Assembly: GCA_016200205.1 (NCBI GenBank)
Contig: JACQFF010000209.1
Coordinates: 1-38,996 of the forward strand
Reading direction: 5' to 3'
DNA: 38,996 nucleotides
From: Planctomycetia bacterium
Lineage (GTDB): Bacteria; Planctomycetota; Planctomycetia; Pirellulales; PALSA-1355
Part shown: one piece after another, positions 26,501 to 35,142 of the stretch
Layout: each line of letters begins with the position of its first letter
Position numbering within the stretch: the first letter of the stretch is position 1
Notes under the pieces: generated by a model
Seen by the model: the letters and a program-made list of their open reading frames with translations, nothing else
Database searches by the model: none
Told to the model about the DNA's origin: nothing
Program-made: the position numbers and the translations under genes

Positions 26501-27772
26501 TCAGCTTCGCCAATAGGTAGAGTCACGTGGCGGCTGGTAGCGAATGGCCAGATGGGGCGTCTCGATCCGCTTCTGGCCGAGCCCGAGCGATCGCATGCCG
26601 GCTTCGACCAGGCCGGAAGTCAACAACGTGCGCTCGATCGGATAGGGAGCCTTGCCTGTCAGGAACATCTCTTCGGCCTTCGACATCAGCGCCGCCGAGT
26701 ACACGACGTTTGGATTCGGGGGCAAGTAAAACAAAGTCGACAAGGGTTCGGTTTGCCCCTTCAAGCGTGCGGCGAAAGTAAAATCGCCCACCAGGCCATT
26801 CATCAACAACATCGTGGCTTTTAATCCGTCCGCGTACTCGAAACGGTAAGCCACCGGATCCTTGACCCACTCGTGCATTTGCGTGAGGGTCGGATAGCGA
26901 TGGCTGAAAGTCTCTCCCTGGGCGAGCGTGTGACTGCGCGAGAGGCACGCTTCAAAGAGCCGCGGATCCCAGCCGCCGCTGCCCCAGCCGCCGGCTTCCA
27001 TTGCCTTCCACACCGAATTGCCGCGCAGGGCTTGCATCGCCGTCACTCCGGTCTCGCCGTCCCGCCTCCGCTCGGCCATGCACTGAATGACCTCCAGGGC
27101 ATGAAAGTCGTAACTGTCCAAGCCCCCAATGGCTACACATAGCATTTCTTCGACTTCGGAACCCAAGGGGAGGTCAATGTCCGGCATTCGCCAGGTGACG
27201 CTCAGCGACGAGCCGGCCAAGAACGGAAAACGCAGCTCGCGCGAAATGTCCACCATCTCTTTCGCCCAATCCCACTTCCACGACAGGTGCTTGTCGTTGA
27301 ACACGGGCACTGCCACGCCATCCCGGCGAAAGACGTCGGTCACCTGCTTGAAGAATTCGTAGCGCGGGTATTTTTTCTGCCCGTATTCGTTCGTCGGATA
27401 GTCGCCGTGCTCGCCAATGATCAGCACGGCGTCTACAGCGAGCTTGTCGCCCCCGCGGCGGAGCGCCTGAGCGATGGTCGGGTAAATCGGGAAGCCGAAT
27501 TCCTGGGCCCGCTTGCGACTCAGGTCGTTTTCGGGCGTCTGATCGACGTAGGCCGCGACCACGTCGAGTGGCGGCTGGTGCCACCGACCATTGATGGGAT
27601 AGCCCACCAGGAACCGCTCCCCCATGTGCCAGGCATGAGAATGGTACCGCCACTCCGTGGTTACGATGGCCATCCGCGCGCGTTTTTTCGACGGTGGATC
27701 CGCCGCCAGCACCAACCGGCCGCCGACAAGTCCCACGCCAACCGCCCCCAGGAAAGTTCTTCGCGTGATCAT
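26501..27772 (-). CDS. Tat-exported protein of unknown function, Rossmann-like N-terminal half
   Basis: 423 residues. The twin-arginine signal is TRRTFLGAVGVGLVGG at the start, with cleavage near LVLAADPP. The mature protein begins with RMAIVTTEWRYHSHAWHMGE, then VVAAYVDQTPENDLSRKRA, FPIYPTIAQAL and AVLIIGEHGDYPTNEYGQK, a beta-alpha layout similar to the N-terminal domain of Gfo/Idh/MocA proteins but without the glycine-rich loop or EKP motif. A histidine-rich patch (YHSHAWH) and GEHGDYP are the likely functional sites. No characterised family is recognised. The ATG start gives a clean Tat signal. It is first gene of an operon with the crotonase and divergent from the amidohydrolase gene, so a shared pathway is plausible. 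Confidence 0.8.
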   Translation of the reverse strand: MITRRTFLGAVGVGLVGGRLVLAADPPSKKRARMAIVTTEWRYHSHAWHMGERFLVGYPINGRWHQPPLDVVAAYVDQTPENDLSRKRAQEFGFPIYPTIAQALRRGGDKLAVDAVLIIGEHGDYPTNEYGQKKYPRYEFFKQVTDVFRRDGVAVPVFNDKHLSWKWDWAKEMVDISRELRFPFLAGSSLSVTWRMPDIDLPLGSEVEEMLCVAIGGLDSYDFHALEVIQCMAERRRDGETGVTAMQALRGNSVWKAMEAGGWGSGGWDPRLFEACLSRSHTLAQGETFSHRYPTLTQMHEWVKDPVAYRFEYADGLKATMLLMNGLVGDFTFAARLKGQTEPLSTLFYLPPNPNVVYSAALMSKAEEMFLTGKAPYPIERTLLTSGLVEAGMRSLGLGQKRIETPHLAIRYQPPRDSTYWRS

Positions 27773-27806
27773 GATTCATCTCAATTGCGTTTGGTTACAC
27801 AAGGGG

Positions 27807-27850
27807 TTTCAAAACCGCCAGGACTGTGCCCTCTGCGAGCAGTTTTGAAA
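27807..27850. promoter_or_regulatory. Inverted repeat in a divergent intergenic region, operator candidate
   Basis: TTTCAAAAC (27807-27815) and its exact reverse complement GTTTTGAAA (27842-27850) are separated by 26 bases. The right arm is also part of the palindrome GTTTTGAAAAC (27842-27852). The site lies between two divergent gene starts (27772 minus and 27952 plus), which fits a shared regulator binding site, although a 9-bp repeat can occur by chance. Confidence 0.3.
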
Positions 27851-27951
27851 ACAGTTCTGGTGAATCGTCCCTTGCCGGCAACGAATCGACACGAGCCAAT
27901 ACGATAGGTATCCTACTCTAGTCAGCTCTCTAGGACGACCAGGAGAAGACC

Positions 27952-28980
27952 GTGCAGCGTCAACATCCCTCCGCCAATAGCCTCGCGGACCGGAAACCGG
28001 ATCGCCGCGAGTTTTTGAAGACCTCGGCGTCTCAAGCGGTGGCGGTCGGCGCCCTGCCCCTCACGATTGGCCTGAGCAATCGCGCTTTTGCCTCGCCCCG
28101 GACCGAGCGGCCGATCATCGACGCACACATGCACGTGTGGGCAAATGACCAAAAGCGCTACCCTTTCGCTCATCCCTACGTCGAGAACTATCAGGGGATG
28201 CCACACGACGGCACGCTTGAAATCCTGATCGAGGACATGGATCGGCACGGCTGCACGCACTGCGTGCTGGTCCAGACCATCTGCCACGGCTGGGACAATG
28301 CATATCTGGCGGACTGTGTGAAGCGATACCCCGAACGCTTTAAAGGGCATGGGCTTATCGACCCGACCGACGCCAAGGTGGCCGACAAATTGGAATACTG
28401 GACGAAGCAGCACGGACTCGTCGGTATGCGTTTTAGCCCCATGTATTACCAGAACGGCAGCCACGGCGGAGATGGTTGGATCGACGCACAGGAAACGCAT
28501 CGTCTTTGGCGCAAGGCCGAACAGCTCGGCTCCGTGTTCAACTTCTTCATCGCCCCAACGCAGTTGCCAAGGCTCGCGAAGATGGCCCAGGCTCATACGG
28601 GCGTGCGCGTGGTCATCGATCATCTCTCGCAAATGGACTTGGGCGCCGAGAATCCCGAGCCGGATTTTCGATTGCTGCTTGCCATGGCACAGCATTCGAA
28701 TGTCTGGGTCAAGGTCTCGGAACTCAGTTCCGTATCGAAGTCCCACAAGTACCCGTTTCAGGACGCGTATCCGTACGTGAAGCGCGTCTATGAAGCACTT
28801 GGTTCAGATCGACTTCTTTTTGGAACCGGTTATCCAGGCGCCGCCCGCGCCGCGTATCAGCGGCCCACGCTCGATGAAGAGATCGATCTGGTCCGAAAGG
28901 AAATTCCCTTTTTTACCAAGGAGGACCGCGAAAAAATTCTCGGGCGCAACGCCGCGAAGCTGTGGGGCTTCAAGGCCTGA
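27952..28980 (+). CDS. Tat-exported amidohydrolase-2 family (PF04909) TIM-barrel hydrolase
   Basis: 342 residues. GTG start at 27952 with AGGAG about 6 bases upstream. The Tat signal is DRREFLK (residues 17-23) followed by a hydrophobic stretch to ~48. The metal motif is DAHMHVW (H59, H61), and VIDHLS supplies a third His (H224). At the end of the barrel the family usually has F-G-S/T-D-Y/W-P; here it reads FGTGYP with Gly293 in place of the Asp, so metal binding may be altered. The family includes decarboxylases and lactone or amide hydrolases. The signal suggests periplasmic action. It is divergent from the unknown Tat protein and crotonase operon. Confidence 0.85.
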   Translation: MQRQHPSANSLADRKPDRREFLKTSASQAVAVGALPLTIGLSNRAFASPRTERPIIDAHMHVWANDQKRYPFAHPYVENYQGMPHDGTLEILIEDMDRHGCTHCVLVQTICHGWDNAYLADCVKRYPERFKGHGLIDPTDAKVADKLEYWTKQHGLVGMRFSPMYYQNGSHGGDGWIDAQETHRLWRKAEQLGSVFNFFIAPTQLPRLAKMAQAHTGVRVVIDHLSQMDLGAENPEPDFRLLLAMAQHSNVWVKVSELSSVSKSHKYPFQDAYPYVKRVYEALGSDRLLFGTGYPGAARAAYQRPTLDEEIDLVRKEIPFFTKEDREKILGRNAAKLWGFKA

Positions 28981-29303
28981 TCCGCCAATCGTCGGCGCGC
29001 TTATCGAGAGCAGGTCGCGGGACGGCTAAAGCTGCCGTGGAATTAAGTGCCTATCCGAGAACCGTCGGAATGAGCGTTGAATTGGCATTCTCATTACAGC
29101 TCTCCTCAAATAGTTTCTGGTAAATGAAATGGAGCGGCGCCAGACGAAAGTGGATGGTTTGGAACTCTCGAGTCGAAACGCAAAAACGTTCATGAAGCCG
29201 CGCCTTGTTTCACTAAAAAATAGCTCACGGCGAGCCGACGGACCCTGGCGGTGGAGTGTCGCCAAAACCAAGAAGGCGGTTGCTGAATTCCTGGCTGCCG
29301 CCG
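28981..29303. other. Intergenic, 323 bases, nothing recognised
   Basis: The stretch lies between the convergent amidohydrolase and HdeD-like genes. No convincing gene, terminator with a T-tract, or repeat was seen. A short AT-rich stretch occurs around 29090-29130. Confidence 0.5.
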
Positions 29304-29924
29304 CTAACTCGGCTCGGCGGGCAAGTTGCGAATGGCAAGCGAGAGCATGATCCAGGTCCAGCCGTTGAAGAGCATCTCCAACCCTACCAGCAATCCGATC
29401 ACCCACAGGGCGTCGCCGGGCAGTTGGCGGTAGATGACAATTCCGGCGAGCATCGTAATCACGCCATTCAGGAGAACCCAGCCCCATTGCGGGAAATGGA
29501 GCAGCAGGGCCCCCACGATGCGAAACGCTCCCAGCACGATGAACGACATGGCGATAAACACCGTGATGATCAGAGCCGTGATCACCGTGTTTTCGGTCAT
29601 CACAAAACCAGCGGCCAGGTAGAGAATGCCGACGAGCAATTGTAGGAGCAGTCCGCTCCATTTGCCGGCCCAAAATGCGCCCACAATGATGGCCACGCCC
29701 GAGACCATCAGCAGCACGCCCAGTAAAGTAGTCACCGTGAAGGACGTGATCACGGTCAGTTGGGGAAACACGATGGCGGCAGTTCCGGAAACGGTCAATA
29801 GCACACCCAAGAGCATCAACCACCACCAATTCGAGCGCAAGTGGTGTAACTCGTGTGTCAAATGTCCCGCGACCGCGGACAATGCCGCTGCACGCCCCGC
29901 TTTGGTCTCAATTTCGCTGCCCAT
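29304..29924 (-). CDS. HdeD-family (DUF308) membrane protein
   Basis: 206 residues with six predicted membrane segments, the usual HdeD layout: a soluble N-terminus of ~30 residues, then WWWLMLLGVLLTVSGTAAIV, TTLLGVLLMVSGVAIIVGA, LLVGILYLAAGFVM, VFIAMSFIVLGAFRIVGAL, GVITMLAGIVIY and IGLLVGLEMLFNGWTWI. The family is built from repeated DUF308 helix pairs. In enterobacteria HdeD contributes to acid and stress tolerance; the role in planctomycetes is not established. The ATG is preceded by AAAGGTC about 7 bases away. It is divergent from carB. Confidence 0.85.
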   Translation of the reverse strand: MGSEIETKAGRAAALSAVAGHLTHELHHLRSNWWWLMLLGVLLTVSGTAAIVFPQLTVITSFTVTTLLGVLLMVSGVAIIVGAFWAGKWSGLLLQLLVGILYLAAGFVMTENTVITALIITVFIAMSFIVLGAFRIVGALLLHFPQWGWVLLNGVITMLAGIVIYRQLPGDALWVIGLLVGLEMLFNGWTWIMLSLAIRNLPAEPS

Positions 29925-30136
29925 TGGATTGACCTTTCTGCAAAAGTGAAGCGAGCACTTCCTTGCTGAGTGAGGTTCCTATCGCATGGGCGGTTCCGAC
30001 GGCCCTGACTCGGACTCAGCCGCGGTCGGACCTTCCCGAGCATGGCAATGATTGCGCAAGCAGCGCGCGGACATAAGTGTACCGCGCGTTTCGGTTCGTG
30101 CGGTAAAGTCTAGCTGATTTTCTACTTGCCAACCCC

Positions 30137-30166
30137 TTGTCGACTAGCACAAATAGATGGTAAACT
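30137..30166 (+). promoter_or_regulatory. Sigma-70-like promoter candidate for carB
   Basis: TTGTCG (30137-30142) and TAAACT (30161-30166) are separated by 18 bases in a locally AT-rich part of the 319-base region between hdeD-like and carB. Each hexamer matches its consensus at four of six positions. The rest of that region shows no gene. Confidence 0.35.
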
Positions 30167-30243
30167 TGAGGGATTTTAGATAGTTGCCAATGCCAGGGCT
30201 GCGCTCAGCGGCCCAGGCTAGCGCCAAGGGAAGGTCGATAACC

Positions 30244-33200
30244 GTGCCGCGCCGCGACGATATCCACAAGATCTTGCTCATCGGTTCCGGGCCGATCGTC
30301 ATCGGTCAGGCCTGTGAATTCGACTATTCGGGTACCCAGGCTTGCAAGGCCCTGCGCGAGGAGGGCTATGAAGTCGTGCTCGTGAATTCGAACCCGGCCA
30401 CGATCATGACCGATCCGGGCATGGCCGACCGGACCTATATCGAGCCGTTGACCTGGGAAGTCGTCGCCAAAATCATCGAAGTCGAACGGCCCGACTGCTT
30501 GTTGCCGACCCTGGGAGGCCAAACCGCGCTCAATCTGGCCATGGAACTGCACCAGCACGGCGTGCTGGAAAAATACGACGTGGAAATGGTCGGGGCTCGG
30601 CCCGAGGTCATCGAAAAAGCCGAGAACCGGCAGCAGTTCAAACAAGCCATGGAGCGGATCGGCCTGGAAGTATGCCGCGGCGACACCGTCCACAACTTGC
30701 AAGCAGCGCGAGAGCTGGTACAGGACATTGGTTTGCCCTGCGTGATCCGTCCCAGCTTCACCATGGGCGGCAGCGGTTCGGCCGTCGCGTTCAACCGCGG
30801 CGAGTTCGATCAACTGGTCACGCGCGGACTGGAGTCATCGCCGGTGGGCGAAGTGCTGATCGAAGAATCGATCATCGGCTGGAAAGAATACGAAATGGAG
30901 GTGATGCGCGACGCCGACGACAACGTGGTGATCATCTGCTCGATCGAAAACTTCGATCCAATGGGGGTGCACACGGGCGATTCGATCACGGTGGCGCCGG
31001 CCCAGACCCTGACCGACAAGGAATACCAGCGGATGCGTGACGCGGCATTGGCCGTGATTCGCGAAATCGGCGTGGAGACGGGCGGCTCGAATATCCAATT
31101 CGCCACCCATCCCGACACCGGCCGGATGATCGTGATCGAAATGAATCCGCGCGTCAGCCGCTCCAGCGCCCTGGCCTCGAAGGCCACGGGATTTCCGATC
31201 GCCAAAATCGCCGCCAAGCTGGCCGTCGGCTACCGGCTGCACGAACTGCCCAACGACATTACGCGCGAAACGATGGCTTGCTTCGAACCCACCATTGACT
31301 ATGTGGTGACCAAGATCCCGCGATTCGCGTTCGAAAAATTTCCCGAAGCCGACGCCACGCTCACCACGCAAATGAAAAGCGTGGGCGAGACGATGGCGAT
31401 CGGCCGCACGTTCAAGGAATCGTTTCAAAAGGCGCTGCGCGGCTTGGAGGTCGGCAGTTTCGGTTTCGGCTGCGACGCCAAAGATCGCTGGGGCACGCCC
31501 GAGCAGCCCGAGCGCGACGAAATTCGCGTCAAGCTCTCCACGCCCGGCGACGATCGCGTGTGGTTTATCCGCTATGCCTTCAAAAGCGGCATGACCGTCG
31601 CCGAGGTGCATCAACTTACGCGGATCGATCCCTGGTTCCTCCAGCACCTGCAAGAGATCGTGGAGCTCGAGGGCGTTCTGCGGGCCCACGAGGATCTGTC
31701 GACGGTGAGCGACGCGCTGTTGCGGCGGGCCAAGCAATACGGTTTTTCCGATCGGCAACTCTCGACGATTTGGGAAACGAACGAAATCGGCATTCGGGAA
31801 TATCGCAAAAGCCGGGGCATCGCGGCCACCTTCAAGGCGGTCGACACCTGCGCCGCCGAATTCGAGGCCTACACGCCGTATTTCTACTCCACGTATGAGG
31901 ATGAAGACGAAACGCCCGCCAGGCCGCCCGGCCAGAAGAGGATCATGATCCTCGGCGGCGGGCCCAACCGCATTGGACAGGGCATCGAGTTCGACTACTG
32001 CTGCTGCCACGCCAGCTTCGCGCTCAGCGAGATGGGCATCCAGTCGATCATGGTCAATTCGAATCCCGAAACCGTCAGCACCGACTACGACACAAGCGAT
32101 TTGCTGTTTTTCGAGCCGCTCACGACTGAAGACGTGCTGAACATTTGCGATCGCGTGCAGCCCGACGGAGTGATCGTGCAGTTTGGCGGACAAACGCCGC
32201 TCAATCTGGCGCGGGCCTTGTCGAGCGCGGGCGTGCCGATCATCGGGACCAGCGTCGATACGATCGAAGACGCCGAGGACCGCGAAAAATTTCAGCAGCT
32301 GCTCAAGCGTTTGGGTTTGAAACAGCCGGCCAACGGCATCGCCCGCACGATGGCCCAAGCCCGGACCGAGGCAGCCAAAGTCGGCTTTCCGGCGCTGGTG
32401 CGGCCGAGTTTCGTGCTCGGTGGCCGGGCGATGGAAATTTGCTACGACCAAACACAACTCGAACGCTTCGTGGCCGAAGCCTTTATCGTGGCCCAAGGCC
32501 AGCCCGTGTTGATCGACCGCTTTCTCGAAGATGCCATCGAAGTCGACGTCGATGCGATCAGCGACGGCGAGCAGGTCGTCGTGGCGGGCATTATGGAACA
32601 CATTGAAGAGGCGGGCATCCACTCCGGCGACTCGGCCTGCGTGATTCCGCCCTATAGCCTGCAAGGCCCGATTTTGGCCGAAATCCGTGAAGCCACGCAT
32701 GCCCTGGCACGCAAGCTGCGCGTCGTGGGACTGATGAATATCCAATTCGCGATCAAAAAAGAAGACGGTCGCCAGAACCTCTACGTGCTCGAGGTCAATC
32801 CTCGGGCCAGCCGCACGGTGCCGTTTGTCTCGAAAGCCACCGGGTTGAGCGTCGCCAAAATCGCGGCCAAAGTCATGGCCGGAATGACCCTGGCCGAGTT
32901 GGGTTGCGAATCCGAACCGATCCCCAGCCACGTGTCGATCAAGGAAAGCGTGTTTCCGTTCCGAAAATTCGTGGGCGTCGACATCGTGTTGGGCCCCGAA
33001 ATGCGTTCGACCGGCGAAGTGATGGGCATCAGCGACAGGTTTTCGATCGCCTTTGCCAAGAGCCAACTGGCCGCCGGCACCGTGCTTCCGCGCGAAGGCA
33101 CCATCTTTATCAGCGTCGCTCCGCCGGCCAAGGAACACATGGTCGGACTGGCCAAACGGCTGGCCGCCATGGGCTACCAATTGATGGCCACCGAGGGGAC

Positions 33201-33519
33201 CGCCCGGCGTTTGGAGAAGGCCGGCATCGGCGTGCAACACGTCAATAAATTGCAAGAAGGGCAACCGAACCTGCTCGACTTTTTGATCGACGGCGCGATT
33301 CAATTGATCATGAACACTCCCAGCGGCAAGGGAGCTCGCACCGACGAGGGCAAGATCCGCTCGGCCGCCGTGGCGCGCGGCGTGCCTTGCATTACCACCA
33401 TCCAAGCGGCCGATGCCGCCGTCAAGGCCATGGAAGCGCTACGCAACGAACCGATCACCGTGCAGGCGCTGCAGGATCGGTTTTCGACGCTGGACCCAGT
33501 GCCGGCGCAGAAACGTTGA
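30244..33519 (+). CDS. carB: Carbamoyl-phosphate synthase large subunit
   Basis: 1,091 residues against ~1,073 in E. coli. It makes carbamoyl phosphate from bicarbonate, ammonia (delivered from glutamine by CarA) and two ATP, for pyrimidine and arginine synthesis in the cytoplasm. Both ATP-grasp halves are present: [18 protein letters not shown] at the start with [16 protein letters not shown], and [19 protein letters not shown] with [13 protein letters not shown] in the second half. The C-terminal allosteric domain ends with [20 protein letters not shown], typical of the MGS fold. I place the start at GTG 30244, preceded by AAGGGAAGG and giving [16 protein letters not shown] as in other CarB proteins; a start at 30184/30190 would add 18-20 residues without homology. 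carA is not adjacent. Confidence 0.95.
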   Translation: MPRRDDIHKILLIGSGPIVIGQACEFDYSGTQACKALREEGYEVVLVNSNPATIMTDPGMADRTYIEPLTWEVVAKIIEVERPDCLLPTLGGQTALNLAMELHQHGVLEKYDVEMVGARPEVIEKAENRQQFKQAMERIGLEVCRGDTVHNLQAARELVQDIGLPCVIRPSFTMGGSGSAVAFNRGEFDQLVTRGLESSPVGEVLIEESIIGWKEYEMEVMRDADDNVVIICSIENFDPMGVHTGDSITVAPAQTLTDKEYQRMRDAALAVIREIGVETGGSNIQFATHPDTGRMIVIEMNPRVSRSSALASKATGFPIAKIAAKLAVGYRLHELPNDITRETMACFEPTIDYVVTKIPRFAFEKFPEADATLTTQMKSVGETMAIGRTFKESFQKALRGLEVGSFGFGCDAKDRWGTPEQPERDEIRVKLSTPGDDRVWFIRYAFKSGMTVAEVHQLTRIDPWFLQHLQEIVELEGVLRAHEDLSTVSDALLRRAKQYGFSDRQLSTIWETNEIGIREYRKSRGIAATFKAVDTCAAEFEAYTPYFYSTYEDEDETPARPPGQKRIMILGGGPNRIGQGIEFDYCCCHASFALSEMGIQSIMVNSNPETVSTDYDTSDLLFFEPLTTEDVLNICDRVQPDGVIVQFGGQTPLNLARALSSAGVPIIGTSVDTIEDAEDREKFQQLLKRLGLKQPANGIARTMAQARTEAAKVGFPALVRPSFVLGGRAMEICYDQTQLERFVAEAFIVAQGQPVLIDRFLEDAIEVDVDAISDGEQVVVAGIMEHIEEAGIHSGDSACVIPPYSLQGPILAEIREATHALARKLRVVGLMNIQFAIKKEDGRQNLYVLEVNPRASRTVPFVSKATGLSVAKIAAKVMAGMTLAELGCESEPIPSHVSIKESVFPFRKFVGVDIVLGPEMRSTGEVMGISDRFSIAFAKSQLAAGTVLPREGTIFISVAPPAKEHMVGLAKRLAAMGYQLMATEGTARRLEKAGIGVQHVNKLQEGQPNLLDFLIDGAIQLIMNTPSGKGARTDEGKIRSAAVARGVPCITTIQAADAAVKAMEALRNEPITVQALQDRFSTLDPVPAQKR

Positions 33520-33601
33520 GTACAATTCCGGCAGGTTCGAGGTCCGACCCAAGGACCTAGTCGGGATTGACACGCACTTGCGAATCGGTACACTCCTCTT
33601 G

Positions 33602-33712
33602 GCCCACAATTTGTGGCTGAAAGGTGATGGAGTTCACCGAAAACCGCCCCGGACTGTCACGACCGTGGCTGATGACTCCTGCCGACGCTCGGTAGGAGTC
33701 TTTTCTTTTTAT
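33602..33712 (+). ncRNA. Riboswitch-like leader RNA of the antiporter gene, nhaA-I (Li+-I) type suspected
   Basis: The 5' leader shows ordered structure. CCACA/TGTGG forms a small stem (33604-33616). GGTGA (33623-33627) pairs with TCACC (33634-33638) around the loop TGGAGT. GCC-C-CGG (33646-33652) pairs with CCG-T-GGC (33663-33669). Loop bases GGAGT (33629-33633) are complementary to ACTCC (33675-33679), which is the 5' arm of the downstream terminator. So a pseudoknot and the terminator exclude each other, as in a transcription-attenuating riboswitch. The downstream gene encodes a cation:proton antiporter. Known leaders with this gene association include nhaA-I, nhaA-II and the Na+-I (DUF1646) class; nhaA-I is my best guess from recall, not from a search. 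Confidence 0.6.
33674..33710 (+). terminator. Strong intrinsic terminator in the antiporter leader
   Basis: GACTCCTGCCGA (33674-33685) pairs with TCGGTAGGAGTC (33689-33700) over 12 positions with one G-U pair, around the loop CGC. It is followed at once by TTTTCTTTTT (33701-33710). It lies only 13 bases before the antiporter ATG (33724) with GGAG in between, so it must be conditional or the gene could not be expressed from upstream. Confidence 0.85.
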
Positions 33713-33723
33713 GGAGCGGACAC

Positions 33724-34878
33724 ATGGATCCGACCTATGCAGCGGCGTGGGTTGCACTGCTGATTTTTGTAGCCAGCGTTCTTTCGGTGGAAGCGGCGTT
33801 GTCAGCCGCAATCATTGAAATCGCGGCCGGAGTCGTGGCCGGGAATTGGCTCGGACTCGACCCCGCTCCGTGGATGGACTTCGTGGCTGGGTTTGGAGGC
33901 ATCCTTTTGACATTTCTGGCCGGCGCGGAAGTCGATCCAAAGATGCTCCGAGCAAAGCTGAAGGAAAGCCTGCTCATCGGGGGGTTTTCCTTTCTGGCGC
34001 CGTATTTTGCTGCGATTGGGTATTGCTACTGGGTCGCCCATTGGACGTGGCCGGCATCACTTATCGCGGGCTGTGCCTTGTCCACGACGTCCTTGGCTGT
34101 CGTGTACGCGGTTCTCGTCGAGAGCGGACTTACCGACTCCAACATTGGCAAGACCATGATGGCGGCGACTTTCGTCACCGACATGGGTACTGCCCTTGCT
34201 CTCTCGGTTACATTCGCCGAATGGAGTGTGCGAACTGTTTGGTTCTTGCTGATTTCTGCCGCAATCATTGCACTGGCACCGCGTTACCTTCCGCGAGTTT
34301 TTCAGCGATATGGAGCAAGGGTCATTGAGCCGGAAATAAAATTGCTGTTCTTTCTGCTGTTTGTGTTCATGGCATTGGGCAAGTGGGGCCAAAGTCACGC
34401 TGTCCTTTCGGTTTTCGTGCTGGGGCTTTCCTTGGCCAAAATGTTTCGGGAACACATCGAGCTGCAACGGAAACTCAGGGTTATCGCCTTTGCGATGATT
34501 ACGCCCTTCTTTTTCATCAAAGGCGGAATGAACGTGTCATTGCCAGAAGTGTTGGCGAACTGGGAATTGCTGGTCATGCTCTTAGGGGTCAAGACCGCGG
34601 CCAAATTCATCGGGGTTTGGCCTCTTGCCAAGCGGTATGCCAACGACCACGCCGCCTATCTGACGCTGCTGATGAGTACCGGCTTGACGTTCGGCACCAT
34701 TTCGGCGATGTACGGCTTGCAGGCAGGATATATATCTTCGTCGCAGTTCTCCGTACTCGTGGCGGTGGTCATCGGCACGGCGATCGTTCCGACTTTTGTT
34801 GCGCAGAGATGGTTTTCACCGGACCTCCCGGAACAAGTGCAAGAGGAGCTGCTTGCACAGGAGGAGGAGAGCATCTAG
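33724..34878 (+). CDS. Cation:proton antiporter (CPA2-type membrane domain only)
   Basis: 384 residues and about 11-13 membrane segments. The pattern fits monovalent cation:proton antiporter-2 proteins: FGGILLTFLAGAEVDPKMLR (residues 58-77), GCALSTTSLAVVYAVLVESG (116-135), then an ion-binding helix where the position of the paired Asp of NapA-like proteins reads T152-D153 (FVTDMG), leaving a single acidic residue. Late segments include PFFFIKGGMNV and LLMSTGLTFGTISAMYGL. There is no C-terminal RCK/TrkA-N domain, so it is not a full Kef-type channel. It should exchange Na+, Li+ or K+ for protons. GGAG lies 7 bases before the ATG. Expression is probably controlled by the leader RNA and terminator directly upstream. 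Confidence 0.88.
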   Translation: MDPTYAAAWVALLIFVASVLSVEAALSAAIIEIAAGVVAGNWLGLDPAPWMDFVAGFGGILLTFLAGAEVDPKMLRAKLKESLLIGGFSFLAPYFAAIGYCYWVAHWTWPASLIAGCALSTTSLAVVYAVLVESGLTDSNIGKTMMAATFVTDMGTALALSVTFAEWSVRTVWFLLISAAIIALAPRYLPRVFQRYGARVIEPEIKLLFFLLFVFMALGKWGQSHAVLSVFVLGLSLAKMFREHIELQRKLRVIAFAMITPFFFIKGGMNVSLPEVLANWELLVMLLGVKTAAKFIGVWPLAKRYANDHAAYLTLLMSTGLTFGTISAMYGLQAGYISSSQFSVLVAVVIGTAIVPTFVAQRWFSPDLPEQVQEELLAQEEESI

Positions 34879-35014
34879 CCGGCTTGACGATCTGAACAAA
34901 TCTCAGCGGTACGATCTCGGCTGCTCTTCTCACCGTTGGGGCGAACGACCTCGGCTCCGGCACCGCCTCGGGCCGAGCGGATCGCCGGGAGCCCGTTTAG
35001 ACGTTCTTTCAAAT

Positions 35015-35124
35015 CCCTCTCCCGCTGGGAGAGGGCAGGGTGAGGGTCTTTGTCGTCTCCGACTTCGCCCTCATCCCAACCTTCTCCGGCTCGACTGAGC
35101 TCGCCGAAGTCCAAAGGGAGAAGG
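35015..35124. repeat. Dispersed palindromic (REP-like) intergenic element
   Basis: CCCTCTCCC (35015-35023), GCT, GGGAGAGGG (35027-35035) is a perfect 9-bp hairpin. It is followed by CAGGGTGAGGG, then GCCCTCATCC, and an outer pair CCTTCTCC (35080-35087) with GGAGAAGG (35117-35124). This layout matches a short repeat that recurs in intergenic regions of many GC-rich bacteria. Only one copy is visible here. It lies between the convergent antiporter and D-aminoacylase-like genes and might also stop transcription. Confidence 0.55.
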
Positions 35125-35142
35125 AGCCATACGAAACCGTGC

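Noticed and set aside
29026-29829. 267-codon minus-strand frame overlapping the HdeD-like gene
   Set aside because: It is out of frame with the membrane protein, Arg/His-rich, and no recognisable domain is present.
30835-33405. 856-codon minus-strand frame opposite carB
   Set aside because: It mirrors highly conserved carB codons, is very rich in His, Asp, Gly and Arg, and resembles no family. It follows from third-base GC bias in the sense gene.
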